Below are positions 11,769 through 24,825 of a stretch of 64,000 nt of DNA, piece after piece (the stretch's first letter is position 1; every line of letters starts with the position of its first letter). A model generated the notes under the pieces. The model was given only the letters and a program-made list of their open reading frames with translations, was not told the DNA's origin and did not search any database. Made by a program: the position numbers and the translations under genes. The stretch is from Lichina pygmaea (taxonomy: Eukaryota > Ascomycota > Lichinomycetes > Lichinales > Lichinaceae): contig OY730170.1 in assembly GCA_963422465.1 (NCBI GenBank), positions 682,001-746,000 on the forward strand, written 5' to 3'.

Positions 11769-13302
11769 TCATTGCCGTGCGACGATCTTTTCGAAAGCCG
11801 AGTCCATGTGCGCGCCTACCATGTCGACAATGTCCCGCAGGCCTCGGAGGCGCGCGTCGCCGGTGTCGCTGAGGAACAAGGCCGCCACGGGCCAGGCGTG
11901 GATCGCGCCGTGCTCTTCTCGGACGACGACGTCGACGCCGGCGCGTTGCATCAGCCCCACGAGCCGTCGCGTCTCCGGCGCCAGTACTTCTTCCGAGCCA
12001 AACATGAACGCGATTCCCCCGCTGGGCGCCGCCCGTCTCCACCACGCCTCGTCCCGACACATGCCCGGCGACACGATGGCGTCGTACAGACTCACCTTCG
12101 CACCCGCATATTGCCGGGCGTACTGGTGCAGGCTCTCGTCGTTGATGTAGTCGCTCGGCGTGTTACGATTTGCCGGTGATAGCAGTGTGGCCCACGGCGA
12201 TATCAGCACGGCAAAGCCAGGTTGGTCGTGCTCTGAGCGGTCGTCGTTCTTTTCGGTGGTGTTGGCGACGTCGTCCTGGTCATTGTCGTCACTGTCGGTA
12301 TCGCGACCAAGGTGCAGAAGGAGGCTCAGTATGAGGGTCGCTCCGGCGGAATCTCCAATGGGAATTATGCAGAGAGGATCAGAGATGATCGAGAGCACAT
12401 GCTCGTATCCGGCGCGAGTTTGTCGGAGCTGGGTTGGGAAGGTGGCGTCCGGCACCAGCGTGTAATCCAGGGCGAAAAGGGCCGGGTTACTGAGCTGAGC
12501 CGCCCGGGAACTGGTCCGTATCAGATGCACCAGACCGATGAGAAATTCTAGGTAGAAATACGGCGAGCCCATGGAGAAGCCGCCGCCTGGATCGAGACAG
12601 AACAGACAAGATATCAGATATGAGCGGTAAAACAGTGATGGCAGGCTGGGGTGACTGGCCTACCATGTACGTAGTAGACAATGACATCAGGCGACCTCTG
12701 CGGGTCTGCCACAATCCATAGCCCCTTCAAGTTGCCCTAGAAGTGGAGAGTCACGGTTCCAACCCTCTCATGCGATCGTGATTGTATAGAAGGTATGACA
12801 TACATTGTCCACCTCCCGCCAGTACATCGGCGAGGCAAGGTGTCCATGGCGGAGCAATCGAAAGCCGAAGAACGGCAAGGCCACGGCCTTGGAGAAGAAG
12901 ACCCGGCAGATGTCGGCCGGAATCTCAGCAAAAGCATAGCGTATGCATCTGATGGCCAGATCCTCAAAGTACGATGCTCGCTGGACGAAGGGCGAGCGTT
13001 GGGCCCATGTAGTGACATGGCGATCTCGGACGAGCTGGAAGGGTAAATGAAGAACTGCATGTGCAGAATGAGAACCACGGATCTACAGTCTCATGGAGAC
13101 CGTAGTATGTCGACAACGACGACAACAGTGATAGGACTGCGAGTAGCTTGAAACGAGACCGATGGGGTTACTGACGCAAGAAAGGAAGAGCGCGGGCGGC
13201 GTAGAAGCACGTCCGCCAGAAGCCTACATGGCCCACGAGCTGTGGTGCCAAGAGCACCAGGAACACGATGCAATCTGCCCATGACACTTGTCCTAGAATC
13301 AT
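11769..13302 (-). CDS. Alpha/beta hydrolase, steryl acetylhydrolase-like esterase
   Basis: The gene encodes a serine esterase of the alpha/beta-hydrolase-3 (hormone-sensitive lipase-like) group, to which yeast Say1 also belongs. Proposed exons are 13302-13176, 13054-12804, 12736-12664 and 12586-11769 (422 aa), and phases match throughout. Family blocks are PFQLVRDR and YAFAEIPADICRVFFSKAV in exon 2. The oxyanion-hole HGGGF at residues 150-154 is split by intron 3. The nucleophile elbow is GDSAG (Ser about 230), and the catalytic-His region is HGAIHAWP (His about 380). Exon 1 is rich in hydrophobic residues (DCIVFLVLLAPQLVGHVGF), suggesting a membrane anchor, as in ER-bound relatives. An in-frame ATG lies upstream at 13371; I prefer 13302. 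The substrate is not deducible. Confidence 0.88.
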
Positions 13303-13399
13303 GTCCGGGTACTTCTCAGCCAGCGAGGTGGTTACATATGTCCGATCCGTCGTTTCTTCGTACCAGTACAAGATTCCAGTACGGTAACCCCACGTGCCC

Positions 13400-14782
13400 C
13401 TCTTCCTACAATTCGCTCATCCACACTCCCAGCCACAGTCCTCTCGCACAGTTGTTTCCGGGGATGGATTTTCCAGGCTTCGGATCGGACCGTCGGCGAG
13501 ACTTCATAGCTCCAGCACATCCTTCAAAGGTCCTCCAGTCCTCTCTGACCTCGTCGCCTTCATCCTCGACTTCCCAATACCGGTACCGTACTCGCTGAGT
13601 CGTCAGCTTGACATTCACCACATGGACGACAGGAAAAGGCACCCGAAAGCTTGCTGTCACAAAGTCAAAGGAGCCGAAGGAACTGCCTGGTGTGATCGAG
13701 AAGGCAAATCAAGTCGACGACATCTTGCAAATGTTACCGTCGCAGTGTCCACGGATGCCATTTTATAATGAGATCGATATGGGGTTCAAAGATTTCCTAG
13801 TCCTCCAAGAAAAGACGGCTGGCCGCCGGTAAGACAGAGATGTGACTGGCTCAGATAGTTGATATGACTTACAAATTGGAACCAGGTGGCTTCGGCTGGA
13901 ATTCGACGGGACTAAAGGTCGATGCATCTCGCAACGAATGCCATCATCACCACATCAGACCGTAATGGACGAGGTCCGACGAGCGACTGTTAGCACCCTG
14001 GACGCAGCCCACATCAACAACATCCTCCGTGTTACAGATAGCATCGACAAACGCGTACCAGCTGGAGGCATGTCTTCGCTTGCCGCTGATCTGCAGATCA
14101 ACTCCAGAACACCTGTCGGGAGGGGCGTTCCAAGAATGATTGCTGAAAAGGCATGTCGCAAACACAGACGAAGGCTGAGATGATCACCAAGGCAGGCCTC
14201 TGCTTCAGCTCATCGACAGTACAGCTGGTTCTCTTGATACATGTACGAGAAGTGCCGAGATTCCGCTGTCCTACGACCAACCTCAGAGACCGAGAGGCCT
14301 TAACCAATCTACTTCGAGACGTGACTACGGATGAACAGTTTCGATACGTGGGAACGGATAACACCAATCGGCGATGGATGATTGGAAATTACTGCTTTGC
14401 AGGCGCTGTCGAGCTGGAATACTTGACAGTCCTACGCGGGACACCCCTTCCAGCACCGGCTGATTTTGTGGTACGCATCATTTCTCTTGGTCAGAAATAT
14501 GTTGTCCGGTCACCTAACCTTCCCTGTTATTCTGTCAACCAAAAATCTGACGTCAACGGTGGTGGTGGACAGAGAGGTATCCCCATGCCCGCCAGGGTAG
14601 ACCAGCTCCCTTCCATCTGCATTCCGCTTTCTCAGCTTTTAGGCCATCAACCGCTAGTTGGTCAGGAGGCCAGGGTACCCATAGCGAGTATTGTCGCGGA
14701 GTTCCGAATCGCCATGCTGGAGTTGGCATGGGAGAGATTCCAGGATGCGCGGAAAGAACTAGGTCTCCCGTTAATTGCCTGA
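13400..14782 (+). CDS. Hypothetical protein, only the last exon is well defined
   Basis: I do not recognise this gene. The best supported piece is 14153-14782, a 209-codon open frame ending in a stop at 14782. It has ordinary mixed composition (MSQTQTKAEMI... to RKELGLPLIA) and no known motif. Upstream, open stretches at about 13608-13832 and 13938-14183 read like protein (for example MPFYNEIDMGFKDFLVLQEK and ATVSTLDAAHINNILRV). They could be earlier exons, but no convincing splice joins could be fixed. A decayed gene is an alternative. The neighbour on the left, the esterase, is transcribed in the opposite direction, so the two would share a promoter region near 13.3-13.4 kb. Confidence 0.35.
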
Positions 14783-14879
14783 CGTGTGATCAGTTTCCTC
14801 ACCATCTCTTTCTTGCTTGTTGTCAGTCAGTCATTAGTCAGTCATCAGCGTGGCGAAGAGCTCTCTAGGTTTATGTGTG

Positions 14880-15295
14880 TTTATTATTGATTGAATTCCT
14901 ACACTATTCTAGCACTAGTGTAACTAGGCTATGCTGGGTCATCTACAAAATTGGGCTAGGAAAACTTTAAACAAGTAAAAAACCTCTCCCTGCAGCGCCT
15001 CACCAGCGCTATCCTGTCGAGTCACTGTAGAACATAGGGGGGGGTGGCTACCTAGTAGCCAGCTTCCAGCTGCTCCTGAGCCCAGGAGAACTGGGGAAGG
15101 ACACCGTGGCGGAGGATCCACGCTGTAAGGGCGGCGGCGGGCCGCGGTCGTGAAGTCATCACCTGGGTAGTCAGTAGTGGATGCTGCTGCATATAGGCTG
15201 CGGCGGGCCCGCTGAAGGTAGGGGCAGGCAACAGCTATGTGTTTAGCTGTTTCCCACTGTGCTCCGCAGCTGCAGGCCGGCGTCGGGAAATAGAA
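14880..15295 (-). mobile_element. LINE fragment (Tad/I-like), 3' end only
   Basis: The minus strand encodes FPTPACSCGAQWETAKH and, further on, TSRPRPAAALTAWILRH and LPQFSWAQEQLEAG. This is the same protein end as the LINE copy at 40687-41573. The CSC...H...C pattern is the C-terminal zinc-binding motif common after the reverse transcriptase of fungal Tad-type LINEs. The 3' untranslated part (GACCCAGCATAGCC, CTAGTGCTAGAATAG) also matches the second copy's 3' end at 59713-59770. The copy is 5'-truncated and frameshifted. Confidence 0.75.
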
Positions 15296-15299
15296 GTAA

Positions 15300-16155
15300 A
15301 GTAGATCTGTCGCTAATGTTAGTATTGTACATTACATACTTCCGTAGCTAAGGCAGGTATAGTGAGCAACTTCCACAACTTCTCAATAATACCACAAAAA
15401 TCAAGGAGTCTACAGACTCAGCAATGATAGTACAGACCGATGTAGAGGAATCAGATGGGCTCATAAAATTTACTATTTTATTGTTGTGTTGTGGATTTGT
15501 AGGTGTCCAGAATAAAGCCCACCAAAGGTCTATTAATTGGCTAGCAGCTACAACAGTTTCTCAGCCAACACTATAAAAATTAGTAGGCCTCTACCGGTAC
15601 GGGATTGTACTCCGTACTAGAGAAGTAGGGGAATCCAATAAGCCACTTACTTTTTGATTTAGTCATGGTGTTGCGGAGCTATAGGACTGTGGACTTGATC
15701 GTGACAAAAACATTGTGTACCGGTGATATGTTGTGTACTGGTGATAGACACCTTTACGTAGTAAAAGGTGTCCTGACTGAGCTTGCGAGAGAGTGGGTGG
15801 TACAGCAGTACGTCAGGGAAGCAGCTGCGAGAGGTACGGTAGGGCAGATCACGTGAACTCAGAGCCTCCACATACCGGTACGGTACGGTACCGTCTTTGG
15901 TCACGTGACATGACCCCATACGAGCTCGGGTCTGCCGCAAACTCGAACGTCAACCGCGACACATTACACCTGGCATCAAGCACCAACTCACCCAAACCAT
16001 TGCCGCGCTCCGTCGAAACAGACATTGGGAGGACGGGCTGAGCCCTGCTTCTATATCCCAATTCAGCAGGATAGCTAGAGCCTAGATGTAGTGATCTACC
16101 GCATCAACCCGTCCTAGGAGCTGCCCAGCCAAGCAGCTATCAGATTCCATCTGTC
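15300..16155. other. Intergenic, promoter side of the RING gene
   Basis: I see no gene here. The sequence to 15650 is AT-rich and resembles decayed repeat DNA. A palindromic CCGGTACGGTACGGTACCG word occurs near 15873-15893. The last 300 bases precede the ATG of the RING gene and should hold its promoter, but no defined element is recognisable. Confidence 0.45.
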
Positions 16156-19100
16156 ATGGCTGAAACCAAGCCGGCAGCGGCCACGGTGGACTTGACGAGG
16201 TACGCTCTTCTTGTCGTAAGCCTTCTCTATAGCACCGAGTCGCCTACTGATCATCCCCTAGCGCTCTGGTACCGGAGGATATTCCCATCAAGCTACGATG
16301 TGCCATCTGCAGCAGGCTTGCCGCCAACGCCTTCCGATTACCATGTTGCGACCAGTCTATATGCGAGGGCTGTAAGTGGCTCCTTCACGCTGCACCGTGC
16401 ATCCAAATACTACCCTACGTCACACGCCCTAACTTGCTCAACAGGCCATTCTAGGCTGCCGGCCCAATGCCCGGTCTGTGAGCATTCGCCGCTATCGGTA
16501 GAGGACTGCAAGCCGAACAAGGCTCTTCGTACGACCATCAAGGTCTTCCTGCGAACCGAAGAGAAGAAGCGAGAACAAGCGCGAGAGAAACAGAGGCCGA
16601 CACCCCCTTCCGCGCAGCCCCAATCTCCAACCGCTCCGCAAGAAGCAGATTCAGTCCAGGAGCCTGTCAATGGCGAGAGAGGACCTTCGGTCGATGAGGG
16701 CTTGGACGAAAGGCCCCAGAAACAGGAGGCTAGTGGCGAAAGTACCACAGAGGCAGCACCACAGGACCAGCACGATCGGCCGCAAAAGTCCCCGGAGACT
16801 CAAAACGATGAGGTCCAAGTCAGCATCCCCGTCGTGACGTCGATACAGCAGGAATGTTGCTGACGAATGCCAGTCCCACCAGGAGCAACCCCAAGCCCAT
16901 GCACCGCCCGGGGAGAGGAACCCTGTTCTACAGAAGGTCATGCCTGCTCATCAATGGGGCAGCGAGGAAAGTGGCGTTCCTTCGGCCGACGAGCAGATGG
17001 CCCCAATAGACATGACATCGAATCAGGCTGGAGATCCAAACGGGGTCAACGCGTTTGGCCCGGCCCCCGGGCTCCCTCAGGGCATGTTCGGTGCAGACCC
17101 AACGCAACCGAACTTCGAGAACGACGGTTGGGGTGGTCAGGACCGGTTCAATCCCATGTTCGGGAACGCGCAGAATGCCATGTCAAACGGCCAATGGAAC
17201 ATGTTGCCGAACATGATGGGTGAGCTGGAGCCCTATGCTCCGGAATAAAGCTCTGTCTGCTCACGTCGTTTCGGACAGGGATGACCGGCTTCAACATGGA
17301 CATGATGAGCATGCCGCAGAACATGTACGGAGGCTTTGGTGGGCAGAATCTAGGCATGAATGGTATGAACGGCATGAACCACCCAAACGGAATGGACGAC
17401 GTGAACATGGGCGCAGGGATGGGCATGGGAATGAACGCTGCTCAAGGCGGATATGACGATTGGAGCGGCCAACCCTCGTGGAACATGGGACAAGAAATGT
17501 TCAATTCCGGTGGAGGAGGAGCTATTGAAGCTGCTATGAATAGTGGTTTTGGAGCCAATGCTCCTTCTGCCTTCCATCCGCATCACTCTCATCATCATCA
17601 TCATCATCATCATCTTCCTCATCCACATCCACATGCTCATCCGCATCCGCATCCGCGTCGCCCTGCTGCTCCCGCTACTGGATATAACCTGACATCCACG
17701 CATCCGAATTTCAGTCAGATGCCTCACAACCAACATTTCCGTCCGAATCTTAATCATCGAGACGGTTTCCAAGGCCTGCCGGGCCGTGGCTTCCTCCCCC
17801 ATGGGCCCAGAGCCGGGCGGGGTGGCCGTGGATTTAGTCATCATGCCCCTGCCGGTCGAGGTGCCGGGAACTACGGACGTGGGCTCGGCGGAGGGGCCGA
17901 AGCATTCCACCATCAGCTACCTTCACGTCTGCACATCAACTCGACGGAATCCAGCGCCCACGGGCAGTCTCCCCACCTTCCAAACGGTAGCTTAGCCAAT
18001 GAGCAGACCGACGCAAAGACTCTGACCGGCCCCGGCGACACAGAAGATCAACAGCAGTCCACGAAGGTCAGCGAACAGGGCGCCTCCGAGGCCACCGCCG
18101 TCGATGGAGTAGTCAACGGTGAGCGCGGTGAGCCGACCCAGGCGACGGTACCGGGCACGATCGCCGCCGGATCAGCTCTGGCCAGAGCCGAGGTGACGCC
18201 CGCCGCGGCTGATTCGCAGGCGGGCAGAGACGCGAACTCCAGCAGGGATGCAGATCGGCTAGGACGGAGGGACTTGGGGAGAGTGTCGACGGATGGGTTC
18301 ACGGAAGACGAAAGCCGCTCTCCAACTCGGGGACCGCCTGGATCGAGAGCACTCAATGCGCCGCTGGGGCCGGCGGCGCTGATGCACGCGGAGCAGCCTC
18401 TCGCTGACTATCCAGGCAGAGTCCGGGGCATGGCCGCTCGCGGTGGCTTTCGAGACGCGCCTCTGCGTGGGGGTGGCGCCGGGCTCAGTCCCGGGCGAGG
18501 CCCAGGCCTCGGGCCGAGCGCGAACGGTGTCAATGTGACTCTTGCACGCCCGGCGGCGGCGAAATCGACCAGACCGGACCCTCTGCCGGCGACCGCTGTA
18601 GAGACCAAAGGCCCCGGCGTCGTAGGGGCTCCAACAGCACCCAGGGCTCTACGCGAGGGGCTACCAAACACCGGGAGCAGTGGTCGAGGGCTGTCCATCC
18701 TCGGACGAGGCGGCAATTCGGCGAACGGAGCAGCGGGCGCAGTGCATGCCGTGAATGGGAAGCGCAGGAGGTTCGTGTGGTGCTCCTCGACGGGCGCTTC
18801 GAATGCTTACTAATCCATTTCTGTGTTCGCGGGCAGCTCTTCGGCCCGGAGAGACCACGCAAGGGACCGAGGACGAGAGCGACAGCGGTCGAGGTCGCCG
18901 TCGAGGTCACCTGACCGGCGCGACGCACGCGACCACGCCAACCATCGTCGACGGACGAGAAGCCAACAAGGGGACGACCGAAGGGATCGCTACCGTCCTC
19001 GATCGCCGAGGCGCGAGGACGACGGTGTGGCTGGCGGCAGTCGCACGTACAGATACGATGCTACCGACCGGGGCAGACAGTCACGTGCGTCGTCCGCGGG

Positions 19101-20262
19101 CCAGTCCCGGTCGAGGTCGCGATCCCGGTCGATTTCTCGGTCGTCGACAAGGAAAGAATCACGCAGAGATCGACCGGAGCGCGACCGGCGCAGCTCACGG
19201 AGAAGACGACGGTCGCGTCGGTCACGGCGGGAGCGCAGCAGAGAAAGGCGGCCCAGACGAAGCTCGCTTGCGCGGACGTCGTCGCGGACGCGAGAGGCCG
19301 ACGACGGGAGGATAAGGCGCAGCAACGACGGCACAGTCGGGGACGCCCGAGACGGTAGGGACAGAGGTGCAAGGCATCTCCGGGACCCTAGAGACAGCAG
19401 GGATTCAGGGGATTACAGGGACGCGCGTTCATCCCGACCCGGCGATGGTCCCACAAGCAACCGTAGAAGGAGCAGAGAACGTCCTTTCGCGTCCAGCTCA
19501 CACCGGGAAGAGCCACGACGGACGCGGCGAGAAGCGTCGGCGGCGGGTTGTGACAACGAACGCGTTGGGCGAGCCGGCGGACGGCGCGGAGGCGCTCGCA
19601 CCGACGAGCGCAGCCTCGTCGGCCGCCCGCGAGACACCAAGGGCGCTACGGACCGAGCTGCGCCGACCGCTCCGGCCGCCACGGACGCGGACCTGCACAC
19701 GCGCGAGCGCGAGGAACGAAACCGCGAGCGTCTCGTCCGCGAGCAACAACGACGGGACGAGCTGGACCGCGAGCGCGAACGCAAGAACCGCGACCGCAAA
19801 CGGGAGCGTGACATGGACGATATCGACGGTGGTGGTGGTGGTGGTGGTGGCGTCGGAGGCGACCACCGCGACCGAGACCGTGGCGGTCTAGGACCAGGCC
19901 GATCCGGGGACGCCCACGACGGCAACAACATGACGAACGGCGCAGGTCAGGCAGGCGACAGCCGACGAAGAAAACGACCAAAACACCGTGGCAGCGGTGG
20001 TGGTGGTGGTGCTGGCGGTCGACGACGCAGTGCTCACGACTTGGAGAGTCCGACAACAGGCGGTCCTGTCGGCAGCATCGGCGGCGGCGGCGTCCACGCA
20101 CGTGCAGGTGCAGGGTCAGGGTCAGGGCCCGGCGCGAAACATGGTGCGAGCCTCGAGAGTCGCACGTCCCGACGCGTCAGATACAAGTACGAGGACGACG
20201 AGAGCGACGAGGCGCGTGCGACCAGGATCGAGAAGGAGAGGGAGGGTGGTCGATGGGGATGA
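16156..20262 (+). CDS. RING-finger (RBBP6/Mpe1-like) protein with large RS-rich tail
   Basis: Proposed exons are 16156-16199, 16262-16371, 16445-16833, 16883-17219, 17279-18770 and 18837-20262. All phases agree, giving 1265 aa. The RING lies at residues 28-63: CAIC, PCC, CEGC and CPVC (Cys 28, 31, 43/44, 49, 52, 60, 63), followed by CKPNKALRTTIKVFLRTEEKK. This cysteine pattern and the NKALR block resemble the RING of RBBP6/Mpe1, a pre-mRNA 3'-end processing ubiquitin ligase, but I see no N-terminal DWNN domain or zinc knuckle. The middle is Met/Asn/Gly-rich with a His tract (about 17590-17660) and RGG-like glycine-arginine stretches. The last exon is arginine/serine-rich (RSRSPSRSPDRR) and ends RRVRYKYEDDESDEA...EKEREGGRW. 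A role in nuclear RNA processing is inferred. Exon 6's donor (GTTCGT) is the weakest join. Confidence 0.82.
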
Positions 20263-20346
20263 GCACAGAGCTCTTCTACTCTTTGTCTACTTGCTCCTCG
20301 TGCTCTTCTTCTTCCTCCTCCACCTCCTTTGTGCCCTACACCTGTA

Positions 20347-20435
<89 letters not shown>

Positions 20436-23400
20436 TCTTTAGCTTCCTTTCTTTCTACTTCTCTTTCGTGCATCCCATCCTCGTTCTAATTCTTTGTTAC
20501 CAAGGCTTGGAGGCAGTTTTCAACAACAGGGAGTTGAGAAGATTGGCGTGGGGATAGTTGGCATGGGGGTAATCGGGGGTCCCGGTGGTGGTGGTGACTG
20601 GGTTTGGGAGAGAAAAGGGGGGAGGAAGGAGAGAGAAAGGGGGAGGGAGAAATTGAAAGGGAGACAAGCATCTGAGTATCTACACCTTGGTACTCGACTC
20701 TTCTTTTGCGTGTGTGCGTGTGTGAGGGAGAGAGGAATAAAGAGAGAAGAAGATGGTAATACTACTCCTGTGCGCATCCTACGAAGCCGCAAGCATACTG
20801 CTTCTCAGCAGGTACGTAATAACAGTACCATCCTTCAACGTGGAACGGAGAGAGATGGTTCTAGTTACCACGTACCTCCTCAGCCTCCTCAGCCTCCTCA
20901 GCCTCCTCAATCTCCTCAACCTCCTCAACACTACACCTCTACAGCCAAGACAGCCCCCACATCCATACATGCAGGATCCCATATTGTCAGAAGGCCCAAC
21001 CAACTCGGCCAAAAGACGCGACAGCCCTGATCAGGTGATCAGAACTGCTGTTGGCTGGTTATATAAGGCTGCACGTAACACATATCATCCCTACAAATCA
21101 AGACACCCCACATCCGCATAACCAAAGACACCGTACAGTACATGCACACGACGAAAAACAAACCCACCAATGACCACACATAAGCCACACACACACACGC
21201 ACACTACCTGGTACCGCACTCCATAAAATCCCCACGCTTCGCTCCTCGGTGGTTTGATATCACACCCCCCCCCCCCCGGATAGTGCTGCAGTGGGCCCTA
21301 CGCTCATGGTCGATGTTGATGGTCGAGACTTGCTAATCGAGACTTGACTAGTCAAGACTTGCTAGTCCCTGATCGATGCTCGACGCTCGAAGCTCAATGG
21401 CCACAGAGTAGCGGGAGTAGGGCTTCTGAGAGTAAACAAATGAATAGAAAGGGGTATCATTACATATGCACAGATGAGATGTGACAGGGCTACAGCGCAT
21501 AGCTTGTGTTCGGTGGGTGGCTTGGTGCGCGACACTCTGTACGTGTCAAATCTCGCTATAGATAGGAAGGAGGAAGATGTGCTTGTGAAAAGGTCGTGGA
21601 GGGGAGCTGTCGATGGTGGCGATTGGTAGGGGACAGCTGCTAGAGATGTTCAGGGCAGACCGGGTAGAGAGGTTCGAGAGGTGAGATTGTGGTTGTGATG
21701 TTTGTTCGGTTCGGTTGTCTACTCGTAGATGAAGATGTGCGGAGAACGAGCTAGATTGGTGTTGCTGCTCTGCGCGATTCAGCCCTATAAGCACAAGATC
21801 GTAGCAGTATCACTTTTAGGAAACGTAGTGGATTTCAATCGAGGGGCTGACGAGCGTTGAAGACAGGAAGGTAGAAAGGGAAGAGAAAGGGGAGATCATT
21901 GAGAAAATAGACACCCGACAGCAGGTCAGATTAGATCAAGTTACTCCGTCATGAACCTCTCAGCACAACAAGACCACGGCCGTCGATGGGAGGTGCGACG
22001 ATCGAGTCAAAACACCTTGCCCTCTCCCACCACGAACACCAGATCCCTCGTCCAAACCGCTCTCTCGACAAGCCAAAGACGTCTCCACCCGCCGCTTTGC
22101 CTCTCGTCCCCTGCATCCACTCCCTCGTACGCACGCGAGTCCAACGGAAAGTCATGACTTGATCGGTAGGGATGAAACCGCCGAGTAAGACGAAGAAGAA
22201 GAGCCGAGTTGCACCCACACGCTGGAGAGGTGCATGCTCGTGTTGTCCTCTCATCACCGGGTTTCAATCCCATACCGGACAAGACTTTGCTGTTCATGGC
22301 ATGCCGCGCCGGGAGGGAATCGGGGCAGAGGAAAGTGAGTGGTTGGTGGTTTTGGCTTTGGTGTGAGAGAACAGTGAGGATCAAGTACTAGTGACGAGGA
22401 GGAGAGAGAGCAGGGGGACACCAGTCCAACGGCCGAGTCTGGCTGTCCCGGTCATCTTCGCGTATAGGAAGAGGGGCTTGAAGTCTCTGGGGTGCTCAGT
22501 CTTTGTCATCATGTCTATGCTGTGTCTCTCTTCAGAGAGAGAGGGAGGGAAAGGCAAGGTTGGCAAGGAATCGTGGAAACGAGCAGCGGTAAACAGCCAG
22601 AAAGTGCCAGTGCACAGGGGATGCGGTAGATCAGGGCCCGTGCAGGTTGCTGCGGATGCAGAAGCCCACAGCTAGTAGGAAGCAGGGACAAGCCTCTTTC
22701 GTGATAGAGGGGACCGGTGTATGGCGTTGTACTCCATCCCCTGATGGTTTCATGACCTTTGCTCGGACCTGGAAGCCATTTCATCTGCAGTGGCCATGAT
22801 CTTGATAGCAAGCCGTTCAGACTCACATCGGGATGGTGCCGTCCTTCCTGGCATCTCTGACTGCCCCGAGAAAGGTCGTGATTGCAGCCTGCACGTCTGG
22901 TGCTCGCGCTTATCATAACAAGGATGAATATCGGGCTGGGGCAGCGGCGAGGTTGATGATGATGACGATGATGACGACGACTTCATATTGGAATATCGGG
23001 TTGGTTGGCTGACTCATCACAACCCCCTGAAAAGGCGGAAATAGGGTGCAAGTGATGTCGAAGGCATGTCAGCGTTGTTTACCGTACCGCCCCCGTGAGG
23101 CTTTGGACTCGCAACTCAAATTGACAGTCTTTCTTGTACCGGTGAACATGGCTACCATCCGTACGTCGCGTGCGTACGTACGGACGTTCGTAGCTAAACG
23201 CCATTCCCAACCATTGCTTCCGATCCAGGACGAGCATCGGCTTAGTCAGCGCGACTGTCCCTTGCATCACCACGTGATTTCGAGTCTTGCAGCAGCCTCG
23301 GATATAAAGCCTGTCCGATCCTCCCCGACGAAATTCGGATACATCAGAAAGTGGCTTGTTGAAGGGTCACGTGACAGGTAAGTACAGTACCCCAGGTCGC

Positions 23401-23584
23401 TCGTTTCATAAATCTCGTGATCCACCTTACTTGGCGGAAAAGGCATCATTCATCGGGGAACACTCCTGATTCAATATCTCCTGAAGATGGAACTCCCTTC
23501 TGACCGGCGTGAGAGGAAAGATGACATCGCCTGTCGGCGCGGTGAGGATTTGAAAGGTCTTCTTTCCTACAAAACCAGTCCACC
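20263..23584. other. Repeat-rich spacer, no gene recognised
   Basis: After the RING gene stop come a pure CT microsatellite, CCTCAG nonamer-like repeats at 20876-20930 and a short C-run at 21265-21277. Around 21330-21400 there are GACTTG/CTAGTC short repeats, and at 22955-22985 a GATGATGACGA tract. Open frames between 21900 and 22900 have no recognisable domain. The last 200 bases should contain the NC2 alpha promoter. Confidence 0.45.
20350..20432. repeat. (CT)n microsatellite
   Basis: An uninterrupted run of about 40 TC dinucleotides lies roughly 90 bases downstream of the RING-gene stop codon, probably in its 3' untranslated region. Confidence 0.97.
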
Positions 23585-24336
23585 ATGGAAGAACCAGACG
23601 GTTCCTACGCCCCGGAATCGCCGGACCTCTCGGCATACCACTCAGCGCCCGTGCAGCCCGTTCATCACTCATATGCCCTAAGGTCCAATCAGTCTTCAGC
23701 AACCCCAAGTCAACGTCTCTTCGAGACACTGCCTTCAAACCAGCGATATGGCGGTGCGCCGAGCGGCCAGATGCCCTTCAGCGAGGCACCCGACGCCATG
23801 GAAGACGGTCCCACCAGCGGCTCACCGGAACCCAGACTACTTCGAAAACCATCCAGACGCAACCAGAGCGAAGGGGAGATAGACGTGAAGACCAAGTTTC
23901 CGGTGGCGCGGATCAAGCGAATCATGCAGGCCGACGAGGATGTCGGAAAGGTGTCACAAGTGACACCTATTGCCGTCTGTGCGTTATGGCTGCCCCACCC
24001 TGATGACATCAGCACCTTGATGTGGTACTTTTTCTTGACGGCCGTGCCTGACCCAGCGACTCTCGGATTGTAGCCAAAGCCCTGGAGCTCTTCATGATCT
24101 CGCTCGTCTCAAAAGCGGCCGGCGAGGCAAGAGCTGCGTCATCGAAACGGATCACGACCAAGCATCTGAAGCAAGCAGTTGCCAAGGAAGAAGAGTACGA
24201 CTTCTTGCAGGAGATCATTTCAAAGGTGCCGGAAGCACCGGCAGGAGACGACAAGGGCGAGCAGGGTGACGGTGACGAACCCAAGAGAAGACGGGGCGCA
24301 GCGAAGGGGAAGAGAAAAGCGAGTGAGGAGTTTTAA
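23585..24336 (+). CDS. bur6: NC2 alpha (Bur6/DRAP1) histone-fold transcription cofactor
   Basis: NC2 alpha pairs with NC2 beta through histone folds and clamps TBP on DNA, blocking or tuning RNA polymerase II initiation. Proposed exons are 23585-23978 and 24074-24336 (218 aa, phase 1 join, GTGCGT donor, TGTAG acceptor). The histone fold starts near residue 102: [20 protein letters not shown], then VSQVTPIAV, and across the splice [30 protein letters not shown] and [12 protein letters not shown]. This order and the DFL ending match DRAP1/Bur6 better than the polymerase-epsilon subunit Dpb3. The 100-residue N-terminus is Ser/Pro-rich and looks disordered; the C-terminus ends in a basic [12 protein letters not shown] patch, a likely nuclear signal. 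The next gene, FHIP, is on the same strand. Confidence 0.9.
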
Positions 24337-24825
24337 TGTCGGCTCGTCGTGGCGCTTTAGCGAGGCTTCGTCTTCGATTCTTCCTCTTGTCTTCTGGCTG
24401 GCCGCTTTCTGGGAGTGTCATCTTAATTGGGAGCAACTTGCACCGCGGTCTTTGGCAATCCTGTAGAATCCGGCACTGGGTCCAATCTATGTTGCGATTG
24501 AGATTCTCATCCACCGTACGGAAGTAATCAAGTCCACAATCCGCGTTGTCGCCGAGTACTTCGTACAGCTTTGGGCATCCAGCCCGCATTGACTTTAGCA
24601 TGCAAACATCGACCTTGTCCGGCAAAGAATCCGCTGACGTCACGTGCGTCGGCCTGTCGGAAAGTTCACCTCAGCTTCTGCCGGCCACTCAAACTTCCGA
24701 GCTTAGATCTGCTACAAAGTCCTCCGAATGCTCTCTTCGACGGTATGTGGATTGCACTTGGCTTAGATCGATGCGGCTGCGGGTGTCGAACGTCGAACAT
24801 CGTCTGCTAACTGCCATCGTCTAAG
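24337..24825. other. Spacer between NC2 alpha and FHIP
   Basis: I see no recognisable gene. The stretch should contain the 3' untranslated region of NC2 alpha plus the promoter and a short first exon of the FHIP gene, which could not be pinned down. Confidence 0.45.

Noticed and set aside
17350-17913. Met-rich frame on the minus strand
   Set aside because: It is the antisense shadow of the His/Met-coding exon of the RING gene.
20253-20557. Ser/Leu repeat protein
   Set aside because: It is a translation of the CT microsatellite downstream of the RING gene.
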